A stretch of 64,000 bases of DNA from Halomonas rhizosphaerae (GTDB lineage Bacteria; Pseudomonadota; Gammaproteobacteria; Pseudomonadales; Halomonadaceae): positions 1 through 64,000 of the forward strand of contig NZ_JASCQP010000025.1 in the NCBI RefSeq assembly GCF_030010555.1, in the 5' to 3' direction. The translations under genes were made by a program, and so were the position numbers. Under the pieces are notes generated by a model. It saw only the letters and a program-made list of their open reading frames with translations. It made no database searches and had not been told where the DNA came from. Positions 41,901 to 50,482 of this stretch are shown here, one piece after another (the first letter of the stretch is position 1; every line of letters begins with the position of its first letter).

Positions 41901-42891
41901 GCGGCTGGGGAAACGGCATGTCCAGCCAGTCGCGCACGCGCTCGGAATCCGCCCATTGCGCCCACCAGCGCCGGGCCTCCTCGCTGCGCGCCCGGCCCCA
42001 GCGCCAGTCCTGGTCGCTGCCCAGCAGGCCGATGACCTCGAGGCTGGGGGTATCACGCAGGTAGTTGGCCGCATCACGGTTCAGCACGGCGGGCTCCAGG
42101 CCCATGGCGGAGGCATCCAACCGCTCGGCCATGCGCTGCATCAGCATCAAGTGCGACCCCATCACCTGCTCGGCATTGAGGCGAACGTTGTCGAGCAGAT
42201 ACTCCGCCTGCTGGTCGATCCGTTGCTGCTGCTGCCAGCTGAGCAGGTACCACGCCAGACTGCTGGCCACCACCCCGGCCAGGCCTGCCATGACGGCCGC
42301 CCTTCCCAGCTTGAGCTGTCGCTGGGCCGTCCTGGCAGTCGCCGCCACCATGGCGCCGCCGAACATCAGCGCGAACAGCGCCACCACCAGCGGGGATGCG
42401 GTCATGCCCTCCCATCCAGGACCATCCCCCGAGACGACGCGCATCATCCCCAGCATGGTGAGCCCGAAGAGCAGCAGCAGGCACCCGCACACCTGCCACA
42501 GCCGACGCAGACCCTGTCGCCCGAGCCCCGAGACTAGACAGGCGGCTACCACCACCAGCAAGGCGGCCAGGAGTGAGGAAACCCGCGGTTCCCCGGACAG
42601 CCAGGAGGCGCCCTCCTGGCTCCCGCCGACCGCGGCATTGTGCAGCAGGGTATATCCCATCAAGACCAGCAGGCCGCCACCTGCCAGAAGGCGCGTGCGC
42701 TGCCAGTGCTGGACCACGGCGAGAAGGCCAACACCGGACAACATGGCGGCCAGTGAGGCATCCGGGCCCAGCAGCGTTTGCGGGGGGTAGTGGAACCACT
42801 CCAGCATCCCGGCCAGGCCCATCAGCACGAAAGCCGCCGATACCATCAGCAGCCAGCTATCCAGGGCAATATCGCGGGTCTTGAACGGCAT
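38908..42891 (-). CDS. Membrane GAF-PAS-LOV-GGDEF-EAL c-di-GMP signalling protein
   Basis: A 1327-residue sensor. About seven helices fill residues 10-220, then a periplasmic domain (230-430), one more helix near 445, GAF (about 478-640), PAS (645-755), a LOV-type PAS (768-880), GGDEF (890-1055) and EAL (1075-1320). LOV marks: GRNCRFLQG with the flavin-reactive C816, NYRKDGTPFWN, and the glutamine in YVGIQHDIS. GGDEF (975-979) is intact, with an inhibitory RAGD site at 966-969. EAL (1102-1104) is intact, with DDFGTG and KIDRSFV. So it should both make and break c-di-GMP, perhaps switched by blue light (inference). It stands alone and has no visible partner. Confidence 0.93.
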   Translation of the reverse strand: MPFKTRDIALDSWLLMVSAAFVLMGLAGMLEWFHYPPQTLLGPDASLAAMLSGVGLLAVVQHWQRTRLLAGGGLLVLMGYTLLHNAAVGGSQEGASWLSGEPRVSSLLAALLVVVAACLVSGLGRQGLRRLWQVCGCLLLLFGLTMLGMMRVVSGDGPGWEGMTASPLVVALFALMFGGAMVAATARTAQRQLKLGRAAVMAGLAGVVASSLAWYLLSWQQQQRIDQQAEYLLDNVRLNAEQVMGSHLMLMQRMAERLDASAMGLEPAVLNRDAANYLRDTPSLEVIGLLGSDQDWRWGRARSEEARRWWAQWADSERVRDWLDMPFPQPRMMVPDDGAPGLAIMAIAVPRRDQQLVAVLDMATLLERGLRIQLGGFQVNLSRDDEALLSLAAPGMVARDVTDSPTFAARHIGLPGGPMLSPSVHPASEASWLQAVIVPSAVGLGGLTLTYLLVFSLGMVRLVLGHSRELMAAREQLEQQQSIQAMIAEEVPLDQTLDAICLMLEGQLQGGLCSIMLADDEGRALRLVAGNSLPVSYREAIGSIPIGAGMGACGSSAHGREVVVCEDLAHDPRWKGFRTLAMNAGLRACWSYPVIASDGRLLGTFATYYRRPARPDESELEMTRQAVDLVALAVEREQDRRSLWESEQRYRSLFAYNPDAVFSLDLRGHFATANEHCSALTGFPVEQIMGAHFSQFLQPDDLAYVQQKFEITAAGDPCRYELQIPHRDGKVRRLDITNLPIVVGERIQGVYGIAKDVTQRREHETRLRILERGVEASVNGVLIADAGEPDLPIIYANDAFQRMTGYTREEIIGRNCRFLQGAETDTAAVEQVRQQLARQCEVHVTLCNYRKDGTPFWNDLYIAPVRDEEGQVTHYVGIQHDISEHKAYEARLAHHASHDALTGLANRALLEDRLVHDFELARRQGHLLAVLFVDLDEFKPINDSLGHAIGDQLLLGVSQRLSAAMRAGDTLARLGGDEFVVLLPDLHNEEQALQVAERLLALIARPYRVGEHELSLSCSIGIAVSSAEVSQPNELIQQADMAMYRAKQQGRNAYHWFTPAITHRLGDRVALRNELQEAIDVQAFELHYQPLIDRQGRVVGVEALLRWPNPLRGYVSPAQFIPLAEETGQIIPISEWVLRRACHDLRMLDGAGQGLLNVAVNLSPLQFHRSSFLGNLRQTLAVTGLPAPKLSLELTEGVLMNDTESAIDTLHALREMGVGVAIDDFGTGFSSLSYLKNLPIDTVKIDRSFVSEVTRNAEDAAIIQGIISMAHHLGLMVVAEGIEHEEQHRLLMAHGCDLFQGFHLARPMPLERLIEFLEESRSVSLGE

Positions 42892-43255
42892 GAACGTCGT
42901 GCTCCCTGCGCGTGATCTACAAGGTGCCTGGCACTACCCGGCCCAGTCGCCGCCTTGTCGCGGTGCCCCAGATGGTGCGGTGCTTCGCCTGGGAACACCA
43001 GCCTCTGTCCTCATCCAATAGGCTGAGAATCCTCAGCTTACCATTCCCGGCCCATGGCGTTGCCGACCTTCGGCCGGCGGGGCAGACGCGTCAGGGTGAA
43101 CGGCAAAGGGGGAATGACGCTTTCGCTACTGGCCACGAGCCTAATAACCAAAGGCTATTGGAAAAACGGTTTCTTATTCTCTAGTGTATTTTCCCAACAA
43201 CGGCGCGAACACCGCGACGTCTTCCCTGGTTTCAGCGAATACACAGGAGCAACCC
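42892..43255. other. Intergenic control region, no gene
   Basis: About 360 bases before the amino acid ABC operon. Open frames here look non-coding. The AT-rich segment 43130-43195 (TTGGAA followed by TAGTGT) probably holds the promoter of the ABC genes. Confidence 0.4.
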
Positions 43256-44014
43256 ATGCTCAAGCGCATAGCCCTTACCGCCATGGCCGCAGGCCTGATG
43301 ACCGCTGGCGGCCTGGTCCAGGCCGACGACCACGCCATCAAGGTCGGCATGTCCGGCGGCTACTTCCCCTTCACCTTCGTCGAACAGGACAAGCTCCAGG
43401 GCTTCGAGGTGGATGTCATGGAGGCCGTGGCCGAGGAGATGGAGGTCGAGGTCGAGTTCGTCACGGCGAACTTCTCGGGACTGTTCGGCATGCTCGAGTC
43501 CGGTCGGATCGATACCATCGCCAACCAGATCACCATCACAGAGGAGCGGGCCGCCAAGTACGCCTTCACCGAGCCCTACGTCTACGATGGCGCCCAGGTC
43601 GTGGTCAGGGAAGGCAACGAGGAGATCCAGGGCGTCGAAGACCTGAAAGGCAGGACCGTTGCCGTCAACCTCGGCTCCAACTACGAGGAACTGCTGCGCG
43701 AGTTGCCCTATGCCGACGAGATCGACATCCGCACCTACGAGAGCAACATCGAGCAGGACACGGCCCTGGGTCGCGTCGACGCCTTCGTCATGGACCGGGT
43801 GAGTGCCAGCCAGGTGATCAAGGAGAAGCCGCTGCCCCTGGCGCTGGCCGGCCAGCCCTTCTCCAAGATCCGCAATGCCCTGCCCTTCCGGGACACCGAG
43901 GAGGACCGCGCCCTGCGTGACCGGGTCGATACCGCCCTGGCCACCCTGCGCGAGTCGGGCGAGCTGCAAGCGATCTCGGAAGCGTGGTTCGGCACCGACA
44001 TCACTCGCCCCTGA
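43256..44014 (+). CDS. Polar amino acid ABC transporter substrate-binding protein
   Basis: A 252-residue SBP_bac_3 family periplasmic protein; signal peptide ending [29 protein letters not shown] and [21 protein letters not shown] give the ligand-binding half-sites. The sequence type is closest to the cystine/polar amino acid group (FliY/TcyA-like), but the ligand cannot be fixed from sequence. Start ATG 43256 has AGGAG upstream. First gene of a three-gene operon. Confidence 0.9.
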   Translation: MLKRIALTAMAAGLMTAGGLVQADDHAIKVGMSGGYFPFTFVEQDKLQGFEVDVMEAVAEEMEVEVEFVTANFSGLFGMLESGRIDTIANQITITEERAAKYAFTEPYVYDGAQVVVREGNEEIQGVEDLKGRTVAVNLGSNYEELLRELPYADEIDIRTYESNIEQDTALGRVDAFVMDRVSASQVIKEKPLPLALAGQPFSKIRNALPFRDTEEDRALRDRVDTALATLRESGELQAISEAWFGTDITRP

Positions 44015-44031
44015 GGCGCTGAGTCGCTCCC

Positions 44032-44706
44032 ATGCGTTTGCTCGATGTCGACTACATGCTGGGGCTGGTGCCCATCCTGCTGCGCTATCTGCCGCTGACC
44101 CTGCAGATGGCCGCGGTGGGGATGGCACTGGCCCTGGTGCTGGCCTGTGGCCTCGCGGTGATCCGCGTGCTGCGAATCCCGGGCCTGAACGCCGCCACGC
44201 TACTGTTCATCTCCTTCTTTCGCGGCACGCCACTGCTGGTACAACTGTTCCTGTTCTATTACGGCTTGCCCCAGCTGCTGGCCTTCCTGACCCAGATCAA
44301 TGGCATTACCGCCACCATCATGGGCCTGACCCTGCATTTCTCGGCCTACATGGCGGAATCCATCCGCGCCGCCATCGTCGGGGTCGACAGGAGCCAGACG
44401 GAGGCGGCGCTCTCCATCGGCATGACCAACGGCCAGCTGATGCGGCGCATCGTGCTGCCTCAGGCCACGAGGGTCGCGGTCCCGACGCTGATGAACTACT
44501 TCATCGACATGATCAAGGCGACCTCCCTGGCATTCACCCTGGGGGTTACCGAGCTGATGGGCGCCACCCAGAAGGAGGCCGCCGGCAGTTTCCTCTACTT
44601 CGAGGCCTTCATCACCGTGGCAATCTTCTACTGGGTCATCGTCGAGCTGCTGGCCTGGTTCCAGCGGCGCCTGGAAATCCGACTCAACGAGGCATATCGC
44701 CGATGA
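44032..44706 (+). CDS. Polar amino acid ABC transporter permease
   Basis: A 224-residue HisMQ-type permease with about five helices ([20 protein letters not shown]) and the EAA loop [40 protein letters not shown] is the usual motif before it. Probably a homodimer, since only one permease gene is present. Its stop overlaps the ATPase start. Confidence 0.93.
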   Translation: MRLLDVDYMLGLVPILLRYLPLTLQMAAVGMALALVLACGLAVIRVLRIPGLNAATLLFISFFRGTPLLVQLFLFYYGLPQLLAFLTQINGITATIMGLTLHFSAYMAESIRAAIVGVDRSQTEAALSIGMTNGQLMRRIVLPQATRVAVPTLMNYFIDMIKATSLAFTLGVTELMGATQKEAAGSFLYFEAFITVAIFYWVIVELLAWFQRRLEIRLNEAYRR

Positions 44707-45464
44707 TCAAGGTAGAGGGACTCGTCAAGCGCTTCGGCGGAACCGCGGTGCTCGACGGCATCGACCTGGCCATCGAGCAGGGCGAGATCATCGTCGTCAT
44801 CGGCCCCTCGGGGACCGGCAAGTCGACGCTGCTGCGCTGCCTGAACTTCCTCGAGCGCCCGGATGCCGGCCGGCTGACCATCGGCGACCTGGACGTCGAC
44901 GTCACGCGGGCCAGCCGAGCCGACATACTGACGGCACGCAGGCGCACGGCCTTCGTGTTCCAGAACTATGCACTGTTCGCCAACAAGACGGCACTGGAGA
45001 ACATCGCCGAGGGGCTGATCGTCGTCAACCGCTGGCCCAAGGAGAAGGCCCATGCGCGGGCCAGGGAGATCCTGGAGCGTATCGGCCTGGCCGACAAGGC
45101 CGATGCCTACCCCGCCGCCCTGTCCGGCGGCCAGCAGCAACGCGTCGGCATCGGGCGCGCCATGGCGGCCCAGGCCGAGGTGATCCTCTTCGACGAGCCG
45201 ACCTCCTCGCTGGATCCCGAATGGGTCGAGGAGGTCCTGGGCCTGATGAAGCAACTCGCGAGAGAGCGTCAGACCATGCTGGTGGTCACCCACGAGATGA
45301 GCTTCGCCCGGGACGTGGCGGACCGGGTGATCTTCATGGAGGGCGGTCGCATCGTCGAGCAGGGACCACCCAGCCAGCTCTTCGGCTCGCCGAAGGATCC
45401 CCGCACCCGGGACTTCCTGCGCAAGGTACTGGCGACCCAGGTGTCGATCGACTCCCCGACCTAA
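44703..45464 (+). CDS. Polar amino acid ABC transporter ATPase
   Basis: A 253-residue ATPase: Walker [11 protein letters not shown]-loop FVFQNYALF, signature LSGGQQQR, Walker [15 protein letters not shown]-loop VVTHEMSFA. All canonical. Overlaps the permease gene by ATGA and completes the importer. Confidence 0.95.
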   Translation: MIKVEGLVKRFGGTAVLDGIDLAIEQGEIIVVIGPSGTGKSTLLRCLNFLERPDAGRLTIGDLDVDVTRASRADILTARRRTAFVFQNYALFANKTALENIAEGLIVVNRWPKEKAHARAREILERIGLADKADAYPAALSGGQQQRVGIGRAMAAQAEVILFDEPTSSLDPEWVEEVLGLMKQLARERQTMLVVTHEMSFARDVADRVIFMEGGRIVEQGPPSQLFGSPKDPRTRDFLRKVLATQVSIDSPT

Positions 45465-45485
45465 GCCGAACGGCTGACGGGCGCG

Positions 45486-45515
45486 TTGTGGGGCCCGGCG
45501 GGCTTCCCGTATAGT
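45486..45515 (+). promoter_or_regulatory. Promoter of the RNase J-like gene
   Basis: TTGTGG (45486-45491) and TATAGT (45510-45515), 18 bases apart, 35 bases before ATG 45550. It overlaps an upstream in-frame GTG, which supports the ATG as start. Confidence 0.5.
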
Positions 45516-45549
45516 GTTCGTACACTTTCCCAGGCCCTCGCCCTCCTCG

Positions 45550-47241
45550 ATGCCACAGCCACGCGTCCAGATCCGCCCTCGCCGTCGCCCTCCCCTGCAT
45601 TTCCTGCCGCTGGGTGGCTGTGGCGAGATCGGCATGAACCTCAGCCTCTATGGGTATGGGGAGAGGGGCCACGAGGACGACTGGATTGCCGTGGACTGCG
45701 GCATGATGATCCGCCAGGACCTGCCCGACAATCCGCTCCAGGTGCCGGACCTTTCCACCCTGGAGACCCTGTCGATCCGTCCTCGGGCACTGATCATCAC
45801 CCATGGCCACGAGGATCACATCGGGGCCGCCGCCTGGCTCTGGCCCCGGTGGGGCTGCCCGATCCACGCCACCCCGCTGGCCGCCGGCCTGCTGAGAGCC
45901 AAGTTCGTCGAACGCGGGCTGGCCACCGACGCCATCCGGGTCATCGAACCCGGCGAGGCGCTGGAGACCGGCCCCTTCACCCTGCGCTACCTGCCGCTGA
46001 CCCACTCGATTCCCGAGAGCTGTGCGCTGCTGATCGCGGCCGGGGAGCATCGAGTACTGCACACCGGCGACTGGAAGCTCGATCCCGAGCCGTTGATCGG
46101 CCCCCCGATCTCGGCCGCGACCTTTCGCGCCATCGCGCCCGTGGACCTGGTGGTGGGAGATTCCACCAACGCCCCCATGCCCGGCCACTCCCGCAGCGAA
46201 GGCGAGGTCGCCGAGGCGCTGACCCACACCATCGCCGGCTGCGAGGGACGCGTGGTGGTGAGCTGCTTCGCCAGCAACCTGGCACGGGTGCTGGCCATCG
46301 GTCGCGCGGCAGAACGCTGCGGTCGCCGGGTCAGCCTGATGGGGCGCTCCATGGAGCGCATGGTGGGCGTGGCACGCCAGCTTGGCTACATGGACGACCT
46401 GCCACCGCTGGTGCCGGTGACCGATCTGGGCTATCTGCCGCCGGAAGAGGTGCTGGTGATCGCCACCGGCAGCCAGGGCGAGCCGCGGGCCGCGCTGTCA
46501 CGCCTTTCCCGGGGCCGCCATCCACACTTCGAGCTGATGGCCGGCGACACGGTGATCTTCTCGGCCAAGGCCATCCCTGGCAACGAGCGACTGATCGACC
46601 GCCTGAAGCGCGGGCTGAAGCAATTTAGCGTGGCTATCCTCGACGAGGAGAATCACCCCGAACTGCACGCCTCGGGCCACCCGGCGCAGGACGAATTACG
46701 CACCTTCTACGGCTGGGTGAAGCCACGCCACCTGCTGCCGGTACATGGCGAACCACGCCACCAAGAGGCCCACCGTGCCCTGGCCGAGGCGTTAGGCATC
46801 CAGGCACCGGTGACGCCGGTGAACGGGGATTTGATCCGCCTGGATGCCCAAGGGCTTTTTCTGGAGACGCGCCATCCCCAGAAGCCGCATATCGTCAGCC
46901 AGGATGCCGTATCCGCGTTGCCCGGCCTGGGGAGTAGCGACAGCGGAAACCGCTCACGCCATGGGAGCCTTTACCTGGCCATCTCGGTGGCTGCCACTGA
47001 CACCGGCTGGACCCGCATCGGTCGACTGATGCTCGATGCCAGCCAGGCGAGCCCCATGGACGAGACTGCCTTCGCCGACTGGCTCGATGACTGCCTCGAG
47101 GAGATCCAGGTGGATTCCCTGGCGGAATTGCGCCTGGCCCTGCAGCCTAGACTGCTCGGATGGCTCGCCGATCACCTGCACCGGGTACCCGAGGTGCACC
47201 TGCAGATTCTGGCAGTCGAAGCCGAGCTGCTGGGGAAGTAG
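45550..47241 (+). CDS. Ribonuclease J-like MBL/beta-CASP nuclease
   Basis: A 563-residue RNase J family protein. LPLGGCGEIGMNLSLYG opens the fold, IITHGHEDHIGAAAWL holds the zinc HXHXDH motif, LHTGDWKLDP the next ligand, GDSTNAPMPGHSRSE the beta-CASP entry and HASGHPAQDELR plus LLPVHGEPRHQE the C-terminal histidines. Such enzymes cut and trim RNA 5' to 3'. RNase J is common in Gram-positive bacteria and alphaproteobacteria but not the main decay enzyme of gammaproteobacteria. The usual C-terminal domain appears present but diverged. Confidence 0.88.
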   Translation: MPQPRVQIRPRRRPPLHFLPLGGCGEIGMNLSLYGYGERGHEDDWIAVDCGMMIRQDLPDNPLQVPDLSTLETLSIRPRALIITHGHEDHIGAAAWLWPRWGCPIHATPLAAGLLRAKFVERGLATDAIRVIEPGEALETGPFTLRYLPLTHSIPESCALLIAAGEHRVLHTGDWKLDPEPLIGPPISAATFRAIAPVDLVVGDSTNAPMPGHSRSEGEVAEALTHTIAGCEGRVVVSCFASNLARVLAIGRAAERCGRRVSLMGRSMERMVGVARQLGYMDDLPPLVPVTDLGYLPPEEVLVIATGSQGEPRAALSRLSRGRHPHFELMAGDTVIFSAKAIPGNERLIDRLKRGLKQFSVAILDEENHPELHASGHPAQDELRTFYGWVKPRHLLPVHGEPRHQEAHRALAEALGIQAPVTPVNGDLIRLDAQGLFLETRHPQKPHIVSQDAVSALPGLGSSDSGNRSRHGSLYLAISVAATDTGWTRIGRLMLDASQASPMDETAFADWLDDCLEEIQVDSLAELRLALQPRLLGWLADHLHRVPEVHLQILAVEAELLGK

Positions 47242-47261
47242 AACGGAGAAGTCTTGAGTGC

Positions 47262-47595
47262 CGTGAGTTCGACGCTGCAGCTAACACGGCGATTCGTTCT
47301 TACCCGACCCATCGCGGTGCAAGTCGATGCGTCGAACTGACGGCACCCACAAGTGCCTCGAAAGGCTACACGGAGTTGTAGGAGCCGTGCTTGCACGGCG
47401 ATTGGCTGCCCGGTTTCAAAAATTCGCCGTGCAAGCACGGCTCCTACAATTGTCTCATAGCCTCTGTGGGAGTGGTGCTTGCACCGCGAATAGCGGAGAC
47501 CAACACCCAATCGCCGTGCAAGTCGAAGCGTCGAAACGACGGCTCCCACGAGAGGTCGGAAACTGCATAAGGTTGTGGGAGCCACGGCAGCAAGG
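47262..47595. repeat. REP cluster, six or more units
   Basis: Three facing pairs: about 47262-47345 (variant with TTCGACGC), 47376-47452 (GTAGGAGCCGTGCTTGCACG with GCCGTGCAAGCACGGCTCCT), and 47466-47555 (GGGAGTGGTGCTTGCACCGC with a TCGAAGCGTCGAAACGACGG variant), plus a partial unit near 47575. It fills the space between two convergent genes. Confidence 0.85.
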
Positions 47596-47611
47596 CGCAG
47601 AATAAAACCCC

Positions 47612-47902
47612 TCAGGCCTTGCTGGCATTCTTCGGCGGACGACCGCGCTTGCGCTTGGGCTGCTCGGTCACCAGGTCATCCAGGGAAAGGCCGGCTTCAT
47701 TGATCTGTTCGCGGATCTCGGCGAGCTTCCTGGCCTTCTCGGCTTCCTCTTCCTGGCGCTGAACTTCCTCGTCCTTCTTCTGCTCGATCACCTCACCGAT
47801 GACCTCGGCCAGCTTGTGGAGCTGTTCCATGCTCAGCTGGCGTGCCGCGGCACGAGCCACGTTCTTGTTGCGGGCGATGCGCTCCAGGGATTCGCTGGAC
47901 AT
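47612..47902 (-). CDS. H-NS-like nucleoid protein with AT-hook-type tail
   Basis: A 96-residue protein. Residues 20-75 form a charged coiled coil (QLHKLAEVIGEVIEQKKDEE, then EEEAEKARKLAEIREQINEA) like the H-NS oligomerisation part. In place of the usual H-NS C-terminal domain with TWTG-GR, it ends KRKRGRPPKNASKA, whose RGRPPK resembles an AT-hook for minor-groove binding. It may silence AT-rich DNA or modulate a full-length H-NS. A promoter is visible upstream. Start at 47902 is the first ATG fitting the family; an upstream ATG at 47950 is in the promoter zone. Confidence 0.75.
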   Translation of the reverse strand: MSSESLERIARNKNVARAAARQLSMEQLHKLAEVIGEVIEQKKDEEVQRQEEEAEKARKLAEIREQINEAGLSLDDLVTEQPKRKRGRPPKNASKA

Positions 47903-47956
47903 TAGCGGTCTCCATGCCGAATGTTGGACGGTTGCTTTATGTAATGACACGTCAAA

Positions 47957-47984
47957 AGTATATGCACTTGCATGACATTGGCAA
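47957..47984 (-). promoter_or_regulatory. Promoter of the H-NS-like gene
   Basis: On the minus strand TTGCCA (47979-47984) and TATACT (47957-47962) are 16 bases apart, about 55 bases before the start codon, in an AT-rich tract. Confidence 0.55.
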
Positions 47985-48095
47985 GAAAAGTCGCGTTAAA
48001 AAATGGAAGAAAGCCGGGAGAAATTAGAATGCACTGGGCCAGGCAGCCGAGGGACATTGGCGAAATCCCGCCAGGATTTCCCTCGCCCGTAAGGC

Positions 48096-48123
48096 AACGG
48101 GCGACATCATGATGTCGCCCGTT
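48096..48123. terminator. Perfect 28-bp palindrome after moaA
   Basis: Arms AACGGGCGACATCA and its exact complement, no unpaired loop. It lies about 40 bases past the moaA stop and probably ends the molybdenum cofactor operon, although no T run follows. Confidence 0.55.
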
Positions 48124-48162
48124 ATGCCATGGTGCTGGCTTCAGGGTAGCGATGGTGACGGC

Positions 48163-49155
48163 TCAGCCGCCGGTCATGTTCATGAAGCGTACCACCTGGA
48201 CGTCGCCGTCGGTGGTGAAGTGATGACGCTCGGGCTTGAGCGGCATGGCGCGCACGATGGCCTGCTTAAGCGCCTCGATATCGCCGGGATAGCGGCGCAG
48301 CACGGCACGCAGGTCCACGGAGTGCTCGTTGCCGAGGCACAGCAGCAGGCGCCCCTCCACGGTGACGCGAACCCGATTGCAGGTATCGCAGAAATTGTGG
48401 CTGTGGGGGGAGATGAAGCCGACCCGGGACTCGCTGTCGGGCATCATGAAGTAGCGCGACGGGCCGAGGGTCGACTCGGTGGTGGGAATCAAGGTGTGGC
48501 GGGACTCGATGTGTGCCTGGACCTCGTCGCTGGAACAGAAGGTCTCGGCACGGGAGTGGTCCGACACGTCGCCCAGCGGCATCTCCTCGATGAAGCTGAT
48601 ATCGAGGCCCTCGTCACGCGCGAAATCGACGAGGTCGATCACCTCGTCATCATTGCGCCCCTTGAGGATGACGGCGTTGAGCTTGATCCGCTCGAAGCCG
48701 GCGTCGCGTGCGGCACGAATGCCGTCGATGACCTTGTGCAGGTCGCCGGTACGGGTGAGACGACGGAAACGGTCGGGATCCAGGGAGTCGAGGCTGATAT
48801 TGAGACGCTTGAGCCCGCCCTCGCGTAGGCGAGTGGCGAACCTGGGCAGGCTCGCGCCGTTGGTGGTCATGGCAAAATCCTTGAGCCCCGGCAGCGCCCC
48901 GATATCCGCGACGAGGCGATCGATGTCACGACGCACCAGAGGCTCGCCCCCGGTCAGCCGGACCTTCTCCACGCCCATCTCGGTGAAGGCCCGAGCGACC
49001 ATCCCCAACTCCTCCAGGGTCAGTACCTGGGCACGCGGCAGGAAGGTCATCTCCTCGCTCATGCAGTAGACGCAGCGAAAATCGCAGCGATCGGTGACCG
49101 AGATGCGCACATAGCGCACTCGCCTGCCGAAATCGTCGATCAGCTCATCGGTCAT
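48163..49155 (-). CDS. moaA: GTP 3',8-cyclase MoaA
   Basis: A 330-residue radical SAM enzyme that starts molybdopterin synthesis by rearranging GTP. The N-terminal cluster cysteines are C24, C28 and C31 ([11 protein letters not shown]). The second cluster is in [11 protein letters not shown] with the later LLLCLGNE cysteine. The functional GG tail is present (MNMTGG). Start overlaps moaE stop by ATGA. Last gene of the mob-moe-moa operon. Confidence 0.97.
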   Translation of the reverse strand: MTDELIDDFGRRVRYVRISVTDRCDFRCVYCMSEEMTFLPRAQVLTLEELGMVARAFTEMGVEKVRLTGGEPLVRRDIDRLVADIGALPGLKDFAMTTNGASLPRFATRLREGGLKRLNISLDSLDPDRFRRLTRTGDLHKVIDGIRAARDAGFERIKLNAVILKGRNDDEVIDLVDFARDEGLDISFIEEMPLGDVSDHSRAETFCSSDEVQAHIESRHTLIPTTESTLGPSRYFMMPDSESRVGFISPHSHNFCDTCNRVRVTVEGRLLLCLGNEHSVDLRAVLRRYPGDIEALKQAIVRAMPLKPERHHFTTDGDVQVVRFMNMTGG

Positions 49156-49607
49156 GAAGACATCTCCCAGCGACGGGCATCATGATGGTCCCCGTCGCGC
49201 TCCGAAACCCAGTAGTCCCCGCTGGCGGTGTGCTCCTTCTTCCAGAAAGGCGCGCGGGTCTTGAGGTAATCCATGATGAAGTCGCAGGCCTCGAAGGCGG
49301 CGCGTCGATGGGCGCTGGCGACCACTACCAACACGATAGGGTCTGACGGGGCGAGGCGTCCAATCCGGTGGATCACGGTTACGCCCTGGAGTGGCCAGCG
49401 GGACTCGGCCTGCTCGACAATCTCGCCGAGGGCCGCCTCGGTCATGCCTGGGTAGTGTTCCAGGGTGAGCGCCTGAACCTCGGGACGCTCGTTGAAGTCG
49501 CGCACCAGTCCGGTGAAGCTCACCACCGCCCCAATGTCGCTACGCCCTTCGAGCAGGGCGCGCTGTTCTACGCCGGCATCGAAGACGCTTTCCTGCACGC
49601 GGATCAT
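49152..49607 (-). CDS. moaE: Molybdopterin synthase large subunit MoaE
   Basis: A 151-residue subunit that takes sulfur from MoaD thiocarboxylate to cPMP. Marks: [45 protein letters not shown] and the active-site lysine in PFWKKEH. Start at 49607 lies 2 bases after the MoaC-MoaD fusion gene ends. Confidence 0.95.
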   Translation of the reverse strand: MIRVQESVFDAGVEQRALLEGRSDIGAVVSFTGLVRDFNERPEVQALTLEHYPGMTEAALGEIVEQAESRWPLQGVTVIHRIGRLAPSDPIVLVVVASAHRRAAFEACDFIMDYLKTRAPFWKKEHTASGDYWVSERDGDHHDARRWEMSS

Positions 49608-49609
49608 CG

Positions 49610-50470
49610 CTAGCCTCCGGTCACCGGGGGAAAGAAGGCGACCTCGTCGTTGTCGGTCAGCGGCGTGGCATCGCTGGCCATCACCTGATTGACGGCACAC
49701 AGCACGCGCCCCTGGTCGAGACCCTCGAAGCGGGGATCCAGGGCCTTGAGGGCCGTCTTGAGGCCGGCCACATCGGAACTCGGCAGACGCTCGACCGGTA
49801 CCGAGACATCGCCCACCCCGAGACGCTCGCGCAGTTCGGCCAGGCACTTGACGCGGATGCAGGGCGCGGCGATATCGCAACGCTGCCCCACCGAGACTTC
49901 TCCGGAAGCCCCCTCGCCGGTGACGATCGGCGACGGGGCGGATTCGATGATGGAGGGCGCTACCGCGCGCTCCCCGCGGGCCTCGTCCCGCCGATAGTCG
50001 CCGGACTTGCCACCGGTCTTGGTGTCGAGGTGGATGGCGCCGATCTCCATGCCCTTGTCCACCGCCTTGCACATGTCGTAGAGAGTCAGGCAGGCCACCG
50101 AGACCGCCGTCAACGCCTCCATCTCCACCCCGGTTCGACCGTTGAGGCGACAGGTCGCGGTGACATGGACGCAGGACTCTGGCTCGTCGAGGTCGAAGTC
50201 GATGGCGATCTTCGACAGGGCCAGGGCATGGCAGAGCGGGATCAGCTCGTGAGTGCGCTTGGCGGCCTGGATGCCGGCGATACGCGCCGTGGCCAGCACG
50301 TCGCCCTTGGGCAGGCCGCCCTCGGCGAGCAGCGCCAGGGTCTCGGGCTGCATGCGGATGAGGCCCGAGGCGCTGGCCTCGCGGCGGCTCTCGGGCTTGT
50401 CGGCGACGTCGACCATGTGGGCCTCGCCGCGGGCATTGAGATGGGTCAGGGACGGGTTGGACAGAGGCAT
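49610..50470 (-). CDS. MoaC-MoaD fusion (cPMP synthase and sulfur carrier)
   Basis: A 286-residue fusion. Residues 19-165 are Moa[10 protein letters not shown] (73-81), the conserved [20 protein letters not shown] and KAVDKGM (135-141), and KTGGKSGDY. Residues about 203-286 are MoaD, starting [14 protein letters not shown] and ending in the functional [10 protein letters not shown], whose last GG is thiocarboxylated. A 35-residue linker rich in S, G and E joins them. Normally these are separate genes. Fusion would put the sulfur carrier beside the enzyme that makes its substrate. The frame is open and no frameshift is seen, so it is a true fusion. Confidence 0.93.
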   Translation of the reverse strand: MPLSNPSLTHLNARGEAHMVDVADKPESRREASASGLIRMQPETLALLAEGGLPKGDVLATARIAGIQAAKRTHELIPLCHALALSKIAIDFDLDEPESCVHVTATCRLNGRTGVEMEALTAVSVACLTLYDMCKAVDKGMEIGAIHLDTKTGGKSGDYRRDEARGERAVAPSIIESAPSPIVTGEGASGEVSVGQRCDIAAPCIRVKCLAELRERLGVGDVSVPVERLPSSDVAGLKTALKALDPRFEGLDQGRVLCAVNQVMASDATPLTDNDEVAFFPPVTGG

Positions 50471-50482
50471 GGGGTCAGCGTC

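Noticed and set aside
42912..43184. 90-codon plus-strand frame before the amino acid ABC operon
   Set aside because: No ribosome site, odd composition and no recognisable domain. It covers the likely promoter.
43231..44128. 298-codon minus-strand frame opposite the amino acid binding-protein gene
   Set aside because: Antisense shadow of a gene with signal peptide and SBP_bac_3 motifs.
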